DNA of 6,992 nt, from positions 1-6,992 of the forward strand of contig JBBRHH010000328.1 in NCBI GenBank assembly GCA_038222915.1, given 5' to 3'. Below the pieces are notes generated by a model, which saw only the letters and a list, made by a program, of their open reading frames with translations, was not told the origin of the DNA and searched no databases. Every line of letters starts with the position of its first letter. The first letter of the stretch is position 1. Source of the DNA: JBBRHH01 sp038222915. Its GTDB lineage: Bacteria; Planctomycetota; Phycisphaerae; Tepidisphaerales; Tepidisphaeraceae. Made by a program: the position numbers and the translations under genes. Positions 1-6,893 of this stretch are shown here, one piece after another.

Positions 1-1324
1 CGATCAGAAGCGGCCAGGGTTCCGACGGCCTCAGGCCAATGCAGAGTTCGATGAGCATCTTCGTCGTGCCCAGTCCACCAATCACCAGCAGAGGTAGGAC
101 AGCAGAGGTGGGCGGAACCCGATCGCTCCACCGCCGCGTCCGGCCCGCATCCTTCCACAGTGACGCGATCAAACCGCCGACGGTGACAATCAACAACCAG
201 CAGTGCGGCATGCCGAGAACGCCCAGCCGGGATTCCCGGCACTCCCAGCCGACTTTGCGCCAGACGCGGCAAAATCCCAGATAGTCCCGCGTGGACATCA
301 ACCGGCCATCATCAGAGATCTGGATGTTTGTCAGATATCCAGCTTCATGCCGCAACAACGCAACCGGCGAGGGCGAAGGAACGTCATAAATCTGCAACGT
401 GAACCAATCAGACCCGCCGCATATCAGCCGATCGCCCCTCGGAAAAAGCTGGATCGAAAAAGCATCTGGCCGGCGAGGATGAAGACTCTCCAGCAGTTTT
501 CGCCCGGTGGCCATTTCCGTCACCTCCAACGAGGCATCCGCCGTCAGAAATGAAGACCAGCTCAACAACCGACCATCCCCTGAAAGACGAATCACCTCCG
601 GGCTCGCAAGCAACTCCGGATCGCGCGGATTGACCAATTCCTTGAGCGACGGCATCCGCCAGAACCTGTAGTAGTACATTGGCGGGTCATTCGTATATTC
701 CGCCTGAGATATCACGAAATTACCCGTCCAACTGAACGAACCTTTCAACCGTTCAGGCCGCGGCAGCTCCTTGGTAAGCCGCTCGCTCTCGAATACGTTA
801 CCGATGAATGCCTTCTCGCCCTCCGTCCAGACGAATTCGCCATGACCATTGACCGCAAGATCAGTGTTTTCCTTGAACTGTCTTTCCCCCAGATATTTTC
901 CACTGCTCAAGTCATAGCGGCGGACCACCCCGCTCGATGAAAAGACAACCCCCACCGTGGATTGATCTGGAGACACCGATAGAAATACATTTCCCGCAAC
1001 CACAAAGGGACCTTCGATGGTCCAAAGCTTCTTGCCATCGCTGGAGTTCCATACCCGCAATCCATTGTCACCATCAAACGTCACCAGTTTTCCGCTCGCC
1101 GTGAAGACTGTAGGACTGCGCGCGGTGTCCACGCCCCAGCTTTCAAACTTTACCACCATCTCCCAAGACTCATGCCGAAGCCAAAGCCACGTTACCAATC
1201 CCACGACCAACAGCGAGAGCAACATCGACCGCCGCCCCGGCCAAAACCACCACGGCCCCCAACCACGCCGCGACGTCGTGCCACTGCCATATTGAAGAAC
1301 CCCAGCCGCCTGAACTTCCGACAT
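1..1324 (-). CDS. Membrane-anchored beta-propeller-like protein (3' end beyond window)
   Basis: The frame opens at ATG 1324-1322 and runs 441 codons without a stop to base 1, so the C-terminus lies outside the window. An in-frame TAG at 1336-1334 rules out a longer N-terminus; Met34 is a possible alternative start. No clear Shine-Dalgarno site precedes either. Residues 1-33 are Trp/Gly/Arg-rich and end in Arg31-Arg32 before a hydrophobic helix (about 34-50). Residues about 65-358 contain degenerate repeats of the WD40/quinoprotein type, with SxDGRL-like turns followed by xVWxxxDGKxL strands, for example near 84-102, 118-145, 247-278, 290-314 and 334-356. Two more hydrophobic helices follow, at about 372-389 and 408-428. 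The positive-inside rule (RR before helix 1, RTRRW after helix 2) puts the propeller outside the cytoplasm. I see no enzyme motif or CxxCH. It starts 29 bp after the DUF1501 stop, so it is probably co-transcribed. The frame is well supported and the fold moderately so; the function is unknown. It could be a sensor, scaffold or carbohydrate-related surface protein. Confidence 0.82.
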   Translation of the reverse strand, partial: MSEVQAAGVLQYGSGTTSRRGWGPWWFWPGRRSMLLSLLVVGLVTWLWLRHESWEMVVKFESWGVDTARSPTVFTASGKLVTFDGDNGLRVWNSSDGKKLWTIEGPFVVAGNVFLSVSPDQSTVGVVFSSSGVVRRYDLSSGKYLGERQFKENTDLAVNGHGEFVWTEGEKAFIGNVFESERLTKELPRPERLKGSFSWTGNFVISQAEYTNDPPMYYYRFWRMPSLKELVNPRDPELLASPEVIRLSGDGRLLSWSSFLTADASLEVTEMATGRKLLESLHPRRPDAFSIQLFPRGDRLICGGSDWFTLQIYDVPSPSPVALLRHEAGYLTNIQISDDGRLMSTRDYLGFCRVWRKVGWECRESRLGVLGMPHCWLLIVTVGGLIASLWKDAGRTRRWSDRVPPTSAVLPLLVIGGLGTTKMLIELCIGLRPSEPWPLLI

Positions 1325-1353
1325 GCAACTAGTCTAACCCAAGCTGTGCAAAA

Positions 1354-2772
1354 TCACGCCAAAATCCCCTTCACCACGCTCCCGCTCACATCCGTCAACC
1401 GAAAATCCCGCCCCGCATACCGATACGTCAACTTCTCATGATCAAACCCCATCAGATGCAAAATCGTCGCATGCAGGTCATGCACATGCACCACATCCTC
1501 CACCGCCTTGAACCCAAATTCATCCGTCGCGCCATGCGCATGGCCGGCCTTCACCCCGCCCCCCGCCAGCCACATCGAAAACCCGTATGGATTGTGATCG
1601 CGACCGCTCCCGCCCTCCGACACCGGCGTGCGCCCAAACTCGCCGCCGAAAATCACCAGTGTGTCATCCAGCATCCCCCGCTGTTTCAAATCGTGTAATA
1701 GAGCCGCCGCCGGCCGATCCACTTCCCCACCCAGCTTCGTATGGTTCGGCTTCAAATTGGAATGCGCATCCCACTCCTGCCCGGCCCCATGCCAAAGCTG
1801 CACAAACCGCACGCCCCGCTCCAACAGCCGCCGTGCAATCAGCGTCTGCCGCCCGTGCACGCCCGATCCATACATGTCGCGGATGTGCTCCGGCTCGCCA
1901 CTGATATCAAACGCCTCGGCCGCCTCGCTCTGCATCCGATACGCCAGCTCAAACGACTGAATCCGCGCCTCCAGCCGCGGATCTCCACCCCGCGCCGCCT
2001 GATGCTCCACATTCAGCGCCCGTAGAAAATCCAGATCCTGCCGCTGCGCCGTCGGCGGCATCCCCTTGTTGCGGATGTTCTCAATCAGCTTCTCAATCTC
2101 CGTATGTTTCGAATCCACATACGTCCCCTGATAGGCGCCCGGCAGAAATCCATTCGTCCAGTTGTCGGCGTCCTTGATCGGATAACCCCCCGGACACATC
2201 GCAATAAACCCCGGCAGATTCTGGTTCTCCGCCCCCAGCCCATAAGTAATCCACGACCCCATGCTAGGCCGCGCCATCTGCGCGTTCCCGCAGTTCATCA
2301 GCATCAGCGAAGGCTCGTGATTCGGCACATCCGCCTTCATCGATCGAATCACGCAAAGATCATCCGCGCAACTCTCCGCCAGCCGCGGAAACATGTCGCT
2401 CATCACTAAGCCGCTCTTCCCGCGCGGGGCAAACTTAAACCCCGACGGCAGGCACCCGCCCGTCTTGCGCTCGGTGGGAAGACTTCCGCCTGGAATCGGT
2501 TTGCCCGCGTACTTCTCCAGCGCCGGTTTGTAATCCAGCGAATCCACATGCGACGGCCCGCCATTCAAAAAGAATTGCACCACCCGCTTCGCCCGGGCCG
2601 GAAACTGCGGCGCACGCGGCGACATCGGATTCCCAACATCCGCCGCGCTCGCAACCGCCGGCGAAAGCAGCCCCGCCTCCTGCAGCACACCCGCAAAGCC
2701 AATCGTCCCAAGCCCCACGCCCAATCGCGAAAGCATCTGACGCCGCGAATAAGTTGGCTGCTGTCTCTCCAT
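1354..2772 (-). CDS. DUF1501 family protein (alkaline phosphatase/sulfatase-like fold), Tat-exported
   Basis: This 472-residue protein is full length for DUF1501, a family related to the alkaline phosphatase/sulfatase superfamily and abundant in Planctomycetes and Verrucomicrobia. The N-terminus has a twin-arginine signal: SRRQML with Arg10-Arg11, a hydrophobic stretch, and a likely cut after AVASA (about residue 43), so the protein folds before export to the periplasm. Family motifs in order are GGPSHVDSLDYKP (about 71-83), LWHGAGQEWDAHSN (about 326-339), GGEFGRTP (about 376-383), GRDHNPYG (about 390-397), AGGGVKAG (about 403-410) and DLHATILHLMGFD (about 432-444). The end, GRDFRLTDVSG..V..IL, matches the usual C-terminus, so nothing is missing. 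The Asp/His residues in these motifs are the expected metal-ligand candidates (inference). ATG 2772-2770 lies 2 nt after the cytochrome gene stop. An in-frame TTG at 2778 would add two residues and overlap that stop; I prefer the ATG. No substrate or activity is established for the family. Confidence 0.95.
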   Translation of the reverse strand: MERQQPTYSRRQMLSRLGVGLGTIGFAGVLQEAGLLSPAVASAADVGNPMSPRAPQFPARAKRVVQFFLNGGPSHVDSLDYKPALEKYAGKPIPGGSLPTERKTGGCLPSGFKFAPRGKSGLVMSDMFPRLAESCADDLCVIRSMKADVPNHEPSLMLMNCGNAQMARPSMGSWITYGLGAENQNLPGFIAMCPGGYPIKDADNWTNGFLPGAYQGTYVDSKHTEIEKLIENIRNKGMPPTAQRQDLDFLRALNVEHQAARGGDPRLEARIQSFELAYRMQSEAAEAFDISGEPEHIRDMYGSGVHGRQTLIARRLLERGVRFVQLWHGAGQEWDAHSNLKPNHTKLGGEVDRPAAALLHDLKQRGMLDDTLVIFGGEFGRTPVSEGGSGRDHNPYGFSMWLAGGGVKAGHAHGATDEFGFKAVEDVVHVHDLHATILHLMGFDHEKLTYRYAGRDFRLTDVSGSVVKGILA

Positions 2773-2774
2773 AT

Positions 2775-5700
2775 TCAATCCACAAACAAAAACTCATTGC
2801 TCATCAACAGCACATGCGCATATCGCGTCCACGGGTCCAGCGAAGGCGTCACATTCTTTCGAACGCCAGCCGCAAAATCCGCCGCCGCGTTCCACGTGCC
2901 CGATCCCTCAATCGCCTTGATCACCGGCGTCCACGTAAACATGTCCGAGTTCAGCCCATGTGCAAAATCCACCACAAAATCCATCGTATCCCCCGCCTTC
3001 ACCTCCAGCCGCTCCACCTTCATCTCCGCACTGCTGTTGTGCAGAGCCTGATGAAGAAGCGTCTTCTGCCGGCTCGACAACAGCCGCACGGTAATCCCAT
3101 CGCCCGCCGTGTATTCATGACGCGCCGTCCCCTCGATGGACACAACCATGTCCGCCGGCGCAACCCACCGCCTCACCGCCGCATGCGCCAGATCATTCCC
3201 CGCATGCCCGCCCGTCGCCGTAATCTGCACCCACCCCAGCTTCGCGTCTGGCCACGCCGCACCCCCCTGCCAGGCCTCCCCATTGCAATAAGGCAGCGGC
3301 GTAAACGACTTCAGCCGATCACCCAGTTCATCATACTCCCCAAATCCATACCGCCACGGATTCGCCACCGGCGCTTCCGCCGGAGCGGGAACCGCACCCG
3401 CCGACTTCAAAAACGCCAGCCCCGCCGCAACCTGCTTCTCCGTAGCCTTCCGCTGATAAACCACCTCATACATTTTCTGTATCCGCTCCACATCGCCGCT
3501 CGCGCCAACAACACCCCGCCGATTCGCAAGCGCCTTCGCCCGCGCCTCCGCAAAAGCACCGTTCATAAAAAACAGCGCCTGCTGCGGCACCGTAGTCGAT
3601 CCACGAATGGGTATATGCAAATCCGGATTCGCAAAATCAAACACCCGAAACACATCCGGCAGAAACTGTCGATCCACCAGCGCATACACCGTCCGCCGGT
3701 TCCCGCCAATCTCCGCCGGCTTCCCCCCGGCCAGCAAATCCATCTCCCCCGACGCCATCAGCATCCCATCCCGCATCGCCTCAAAATCCAGCCGCGTCCG
3801 ATTCGCCCGTGACAAAAGCTGATTTTCCGGATCGGCCGAATTATTTTCCGATCCGCCGCTCGACTCCCGATAAGTCGCCGACCGCATCATCAGCCGATGC
3901 ATCGCCTTGATCGACCACCCCTGCTCCATGAACTTCACCGCCAGCCAGTCCAGCAATTCCGGATGACTCGGAAGGTCGCTCCGCGTCCCAAAATCGCTCG
4001 GCGTCGTCACGAGTCCCGCCCCAAAATGGTGCATCCAGATCCGGTTCACCATCACCCGCGCCGTCAGCGGATTCTCCCGGCTCGCAATCGCCCGCGCCAT
4101 CTCCAGCCGCCCGCTCCCCTTCTGAAACGCCGGCGCGTTCGCCCCCGCAATCGCCGTCAAAAAGTGCCGCTGCACCTCCTCCCCCTTCGTCGCCGGATTA
4201 CCGCGCTTAAAAACCCGCGGCGTCCTCTGCTCCGCCCGGTCCTTCAACACCACCGCATGCGGCGGCGCACCCGCCGTATTGATATTCCACCGGTCAATCT
4301 CCGCCTGCAGCTTCGCGAGTTCCACCCGCGTGTTCTCATCGAAAAACCATTCCGTATCCGCAACCGAACCGGCCGGCACCCGCGCCGGAGTATCCGCCCC
4401 ATACAACACCGCCCGCAACGCCGCGTCTTCCCCACCCTCGGCCAGCACCTTCCCATAAATCTTCGCCACATCCCCCATCGAAGCAGGCCGCGCGGAAGCA
4501 AACGCCGCCGCCACCCGCACATTCAATGGGTGTACCGCATCCTCCATCAGCCCCGCAATCACCTTCGGCCCCTCAACCGCAAAATCCGCCGGCGATAACT
4601 TTGACAGCGCCTTCCAAGGTGCCCACACCGCATCAAACTGCTTCCCGCGCTCAAACAGATATTGCGACCACTGCCGGATGATGATCGGATTCAAATCCTC
4701 CGGGGCCACGAACGAATAAAATAAATCATCCGGCAGTTTCCCCGCCCCCGGCACCGCCGCCAGATAATCTACCGTCCTCGCCCGAACCCGCGTCAACAGC
4801 TGCTCCTTCTTCGCCGCAAATGTAGTATTCAGCTTATCCGTCCGCGCCTTCAGCCCTTTCGCCCAGGCCGCGTAAGCCTCCGTCTCTTTCGGCGCTGGAT
4901 CAAGACAAACCTGTTCCTCCGTGCTCCCCGCAAACACGCCATACAGCGCGTAATAATCCGTCGTCGGAATCGGATCAAACTTGTGATCGTGGCACCGCGC
5001 GCAAGCCACGCTCAGCCCCTGCGTCGTACGCATCGTCACATCGATCCGGTCATCAATAATGTCGTGCACCACCCCGAGAAACCGCCGACCCACCGTCAGA
5101 AATCCCATCGCCGCCAGATCCTCCGGCTGCTTCGCCCCATCCTTCTCCCCCATCTGGTCGGCCGCCAGTTGCAGCATCAAAAACCGGTCATACGGCATAT
5201 CCGCGTTCATCGCGCCAATCACCCAGTCGCGATAGTTGTAAGCATGCACAAACCGCCGCTCATCCCGGTCATACACATACCCCTTCGTGTCCGAATACCG
5301 CGCCAGATCCAGCCAATACCGTCCCCACCGCTCCCCATACCGCGGACTCGCCAACAGCCGGTCAATCACCTTCTCCCACGCATCGGCATCCTTGTCGTTT
5401 TCAAACGCCTCCACCTCGCCCGCCGTCGGCGGCAACCCCAGCAAATCAAAAGTCGCCCGCCGAATCAGCGTCCGCCGATCCGCCTCCTTCGCAGGCCGCA
5501 GCCCCTTCGCCTCCAGCTTCGCCAGAATAAATGAATCCACCGCCGTCCGCACCCAAGCCCCATCCTTAACCGCCGGCGGCGCAACATCCTTAGGCCGACG
5601 AAACGACCAGAACTCCGCCCCCTTCAGCGCCGCCTTCGCAACATCCGCCCCGCGTGGATCAGGAGCCCCCATCGCCACCCACGTCTCCAGCGTCGCCACC

Positions 5701-6035
5701 TGCTCCTTCGTAAGCCGCTCCTTCGGCGGCATCTGCAGATCCGGATTCGTGTACCGCACCGCCTCAATCAGCAAACTATGCTTCAAATCCCCAGCCACCA
5801 ACGCCGCCGTCCCCGACTCCCCGCCCCGCAAAACCCCCGCGCGCGTATCCAGCCGCAAATCCCCCTTCAGCTTCTTCGCGTCCGCGCTATGACATTCATA
5901 ACACTTCGCCACCAGCAGCGGCCGAACATGGCTCTCAAAAAATTCCACGCCCTCCGCATTTACCGCCAACGCCATACCAGCTGGCATGAGCAGCCCACTC
6001 AAAACAAGGCCAGAAATTCGCCGCCAAAACACCAT
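2775..6035 (-). CDS. Planctomycete cytochrome C + DUF1549 + DUF1553 protein, exported
   Basis: This is a large exported protein of 1086 residues from ATG 6035. Its Sec signal peptide has Arg-Arg at residues 6-7, a hydrophobic core, and a likely cut near MALA/AVNA (about 24-27). Domains in order: a PSCyt1 cytochrome-type module with CYECH (Cys45, Cys48, His49) and LQMPP with candidate axial ligand Met102; DUF1549 (about 163-370) with a second CxxCH in CARCHDHKFDPIP (Cys345, Cys348, His349); a helical linker with a charged segment (about 385-425); and DUF1553 from about 640, with RVMVNRIWMHHFG, SATYR, RLDFEAMRDG and GSTTVPQQALFFMN. DUF1553 is interrupted at about 880-1064 by a beta-rich insertion, then closes with a LLMSNEFLFVD terminus. 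The family is probably a periplasmic electron-transfer or enzyme partner of DUF1501, but its chemistry is not established. An in-frame TTG at 6047, directly after a TGA, is the longest possible start. I prefer ATG 6035 because a purine-rich GAGAGAG lies just before it. The stop at 2777-2775 nearly touches the DUF1501 start, suggesting translational coupling. Confidence 0.95.
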   Translation of the reverse strand: MVFWRRISGLVLSGLLMPAGMALAVNAEGVEFFESHVRPLLVAKCYECHSADAKKLKGDLRLDTRAGVLRGGESGTAALVAGDLKHSLLIEAVRYTNPDLQMPPKERLTKEQVATLETWVAMGAPDPRGADVAKAALKGAEFWSFRRPKDVAPPAVKDGAWVRTAVDSFILAKLEAKGLRPAKEADRRTLIRRATFDLLGLPPTAGEVEAFENDKDADAWEKVIDRLLASPRYGERWGRYWLDLARYSDTKGYVYDRDERRFVHAYNYRDWVIGAMNADMPYDRFLMLQLAADQMGEKDGAKQPEDLAAMGFLTVGRRFLGVVHDIIDDRIDVTMRTTQGLSVACARCHDHKFDPIPTTDYYALYGVFAGSTEEQVCLDPAPKETEAYAAWAKGLKARTDKLNTTFAAKKEQLLTRVRARTVDYLAAVPGAGKLPDDLFYSFVAPEDLNPIIIRQWSQYLFERGKQFDAVWAPWKALSKLSPADFAVEGPKVIAGLMEDAVHPLNVRVAAAFASARPASMGDVAKIYGKVLAEGGEDAALRAVLYGADTPARVPAGSVADTEWFFDENTRVELAKLQAEIDRWNINTAGAPPHAVVLKDRAEQRTPRVFKRGNPATKGEEVQRHFLTAIAGANAPAFQKGSGRLEMARAIASRENPLTARVMVNRIWMHHFGAGLVTTPSDFGTRSDLPSHPELLDWLAVKFMEQGWSIKAMHRLMMRSATYRESSGGSENNSADPENQLLSRANRTRLDFEAMRDGMLMASGEMDLLAGGKPAEIGGNRRTVYALVDRQFLPDVFRVFDFANPDLHIPIRGSTTVPQQALFFMNGAFAEARAKALANRRGVVGASGDVERIQKMYEVVYQRKATEKQVAAGLAFLKSAGAVPAPAEAPVANPWRYGFGEYDELGDRLKSFTPLPYCNGEAWQGGAAWPDAKLGWVQITATGGHAGNDLAHAAVRRWVAPADMVVSIEGTARHEYTAGDGITVRLLSSRQKTLLHQALHNSSAEMKVERLEVKAGDTMDFVVDFAHGLNSDMFTWTPVIKAIEGSGTWNAAADFAAGVRKNVTPSLDPWTRYAHVLLMSNEFLFVD

Positions 6036-6038
6036 CCA

Positions 6039-6045
6039 CTCTCTC
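6039..6045 (-). promoter_or_regulatory. Candidate ribosome binding site for the cytochrome gene
   Basis: Read on the minus strand, GAGAGAG sits 3 nt before ATG 6035; its first five bases are 5 nt away. It resembles a weak Shine-Dalgarno sequence. It lies inside the extra codons that the TTG start at 6047 would add, so it supports ATG 6035 as the true start. No comparable purine tract precedes the other genes in the window. Confidence 0.35.
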
Positions 6046-6089
6046 AATCAATCAAACGCAAAACGAACGCGCCACACATACTGACATAC

Positions 6090-6105
6090 ATGATCCCCAA
6101 ATCAT
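6090..6105. repeat. Short inverted repeat ATGAT-N6-ATCAT in the divergent spacer
   Basis: ATGAT (6090-6094) and ATCAT (6101-6105) form a perfect 5 bp inverted repeat separated by CCCCAA. It overlaps the candidate minus-strand -10 and lies between the candidate plus-strand -35 and -10, a position suited to an operator. Three copies of CATAC (6077-6081, 6085-6089, 6103-6107) flank or overlap it. Repeats this short can arise by chance, so an operator role is only a suggestion. Confidence 0.25.
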
Positions 6106-6155
6106 ACGTTTATCCCGGACCAGCCCGAAGTGCCCTTCCAGTAAACTACCGGAAC

Positions 6156-6893
6156 ATGCTCACCACCATCCTCCAACGCCTCGACCACGAACGCCGCCAC
6201 CTCGCCATCGACGTCCACATCCTCGAATCCCTCCCCCACATCACCCGCGTCCGCGCCGCCGACCACTCCCACCACAACATCGCCTGGTCCTCCCTCACCA
6301 CCGAAAATGCCGACGCCATCATATCCAGTGAAATCGCCCATCACCGCCAACTAAACGTCCCCTTCGAATGGAAACTCTACGCCCACGACACCCCGCCCGA
6401 CCTCCTCACCCGCCTCCAAAACCAAGGCCTCCAGATCGGCCCCCGCGAAGCCGTCATGATCTACGACCTCGCCACCCCACCCGCCTGGTCCGCCACCGCA
6501 AGCCGAGCCCAACGCGCTGACACCCTCGCCCAGGTCGACACCTACCGCAACGTCGCCGAAGAAATCTTTAAAAAGAACTACGACTTCACCGCCACCGAAC
6601 TCGCCCAGGCCATCCAGTCCCGTTCAACCCAGCACCGAGGCTACATCGCCTACGCCGAGAACAAACCGGTCATAGCCCGCCTCTACACCCACCCCAAAAG
6701 CCACTTCGCCGGCCTATACGGCGGCGCAACCCTCCCCGCCCACCGCCACAACGGCCACTACCGCGCCCTCATCGCCACCCGGGCCAAGGACGCCCTCGCC
6801 GCCAACGCAAAATACCTGTTAGTAGACGCCCTCCCCACCAGCCGCCCCATCCTAGCCCAACCTTCGCACTTTGGCCTGTCGAACCGCATTTGA
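6156..6893 (+). CDS. GNAT-family N-acetyltransferase-like protein, C-terminus apparently replaced
   Basis: This 245-residue cytosolic protein shows an acetyl-CoA-dependent N-acyltransferase pattern. The N-terminal half carries a family-typical VPFEWKLYAHDTPPDLLTRL segment (about 68-87), followed by GLQIGPREAVMIYDL (about 91-105). The GNAT core runs from about 130 to 234: a GYIAYAENKPVIARLY strand pair (162-177), then YGGATLPAHRHNGHYRALIATRAKDA (188-213). Arg197-x-x-Gly200-x-Tyr202 corresponds to the acetyl-CoA pyrophosphate-binding loop, with Tyr where the textbook motif has Gly or Ala. LLVDALPTSRPILAQ (221-235) follows. Relatives usually continue with an LGF-type strand and about 20 more residues. 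Here the protein changes to PSHFGLSNRI and stops, so the last strand appears lost. ATG 6156 is preferred; in-frame ATG 6090 lies within the candidate promoter and would add an unusual leader. Codons end overwhelmingly in C, unlike the minus-strand genes. The substrate cannot be read from the sequence. Activity is uncertain because of the altered C-terminus. Confidence 0.82.
   Translation: MLTTILQRLDHERRHLAIDVHILESLPHITRVRAADHSHHNIAWSSLTTENADAIISSEIAHHRQLNVPFEWKLYAHDTPPDLLTRLQNQGLQIGPREAVMIYDLATPPAWSATASRAQRADTLAQVDTYRNVAEEIFKKNYDFTATELAQAIQSRSTQHRGYIAYAENKPVIARLYTHPKSHFAGLYGGATLPAHRHNGHYRALIATRAKDALAANAKYLLVDALPTSRPILAQPSHFGLSNRI

Larger units (their letters stand above)
6036..6155. promoter_or_regulatory. 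Divergent intergenic region with candidate promoters for both directions
   Basis: This 120 bp spacer separates the start of the minus-strand cytochrome operon from the plus-strand GNAT gene and should carry both promoters. On the plus strand, CTGACA (6081-6086) matches five of six -35 consensus bases; TACGTT (6105-6110), 18 bp downstream, is a weak -10 (three of six). This would put the transcript start near 6117 and give a leader of about 40 nt before ATG 6156. On the minus strand, TATGAT (6106-6101) matches five of six -10 bases, but the spacing-correct -35 (TTCGGG, 6129-6124) is poor. The two candidate -10 elements overlap, so the promoters might compete. These are pattern matches to sigma-70-like consensus only. 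Confidence 0.3.

Noticed and set aside
1325..1353. Possible terminator between the DUF1501 gene and the propeller gene
   Set aside because: The 29 bp gap has no stem-loop or T-run, which favours read-through into the third gene.
39..1441. Plus-strand frames at 39-284, 203-553, 1017-1295 and 1172-1441
   Set aside because: They are antisense to the continuous propeller-like minus-strand frame, or overlap the DUF1501 end, and their translations lack any domain pattern.
1438..2797. Plus-strand frames across the DUF1501 gene and a minus-strand frame at 2435-2797
   Set aside because: These are shadows of the DUF1501 gene, whose motifs and full-length C-terminus are unambiguous.
2754..3812. Long plus-strand open frame (352 codons) opposite the cytochrome gene
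   Set aside because: The translation is an Arg/His/Pro-rich string with no domain. It is the antisense shadow of a well-supported DUF1553 coding region with high GC at third positions.
3897..5892. Several plus-strand frames (3897-4598, 4983-5534, 5287-5892) and a minus-strand frame at 4244-4522
   Set aside because: All lie within the cytochrome gene, have low-complexity Arg/Pro/Ser-rich translations, and match nothing recognisable.
5778..6155. N-terminal extension of the GNAT frame upstream to 5778
   Set aside because: The frame is open by chance across the cytochrome gene 5' end. The extra residues are His/Pro/Arg-rich and unlike a GNAT, and the promoter region lies within it.
6102..6350. 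Minus-strand frame rich in Gly/Val/Asp
   Set aside because: It is antisense to the GNAT N-terminus, and its biased composition reflects the C-rich third positions of that gene.
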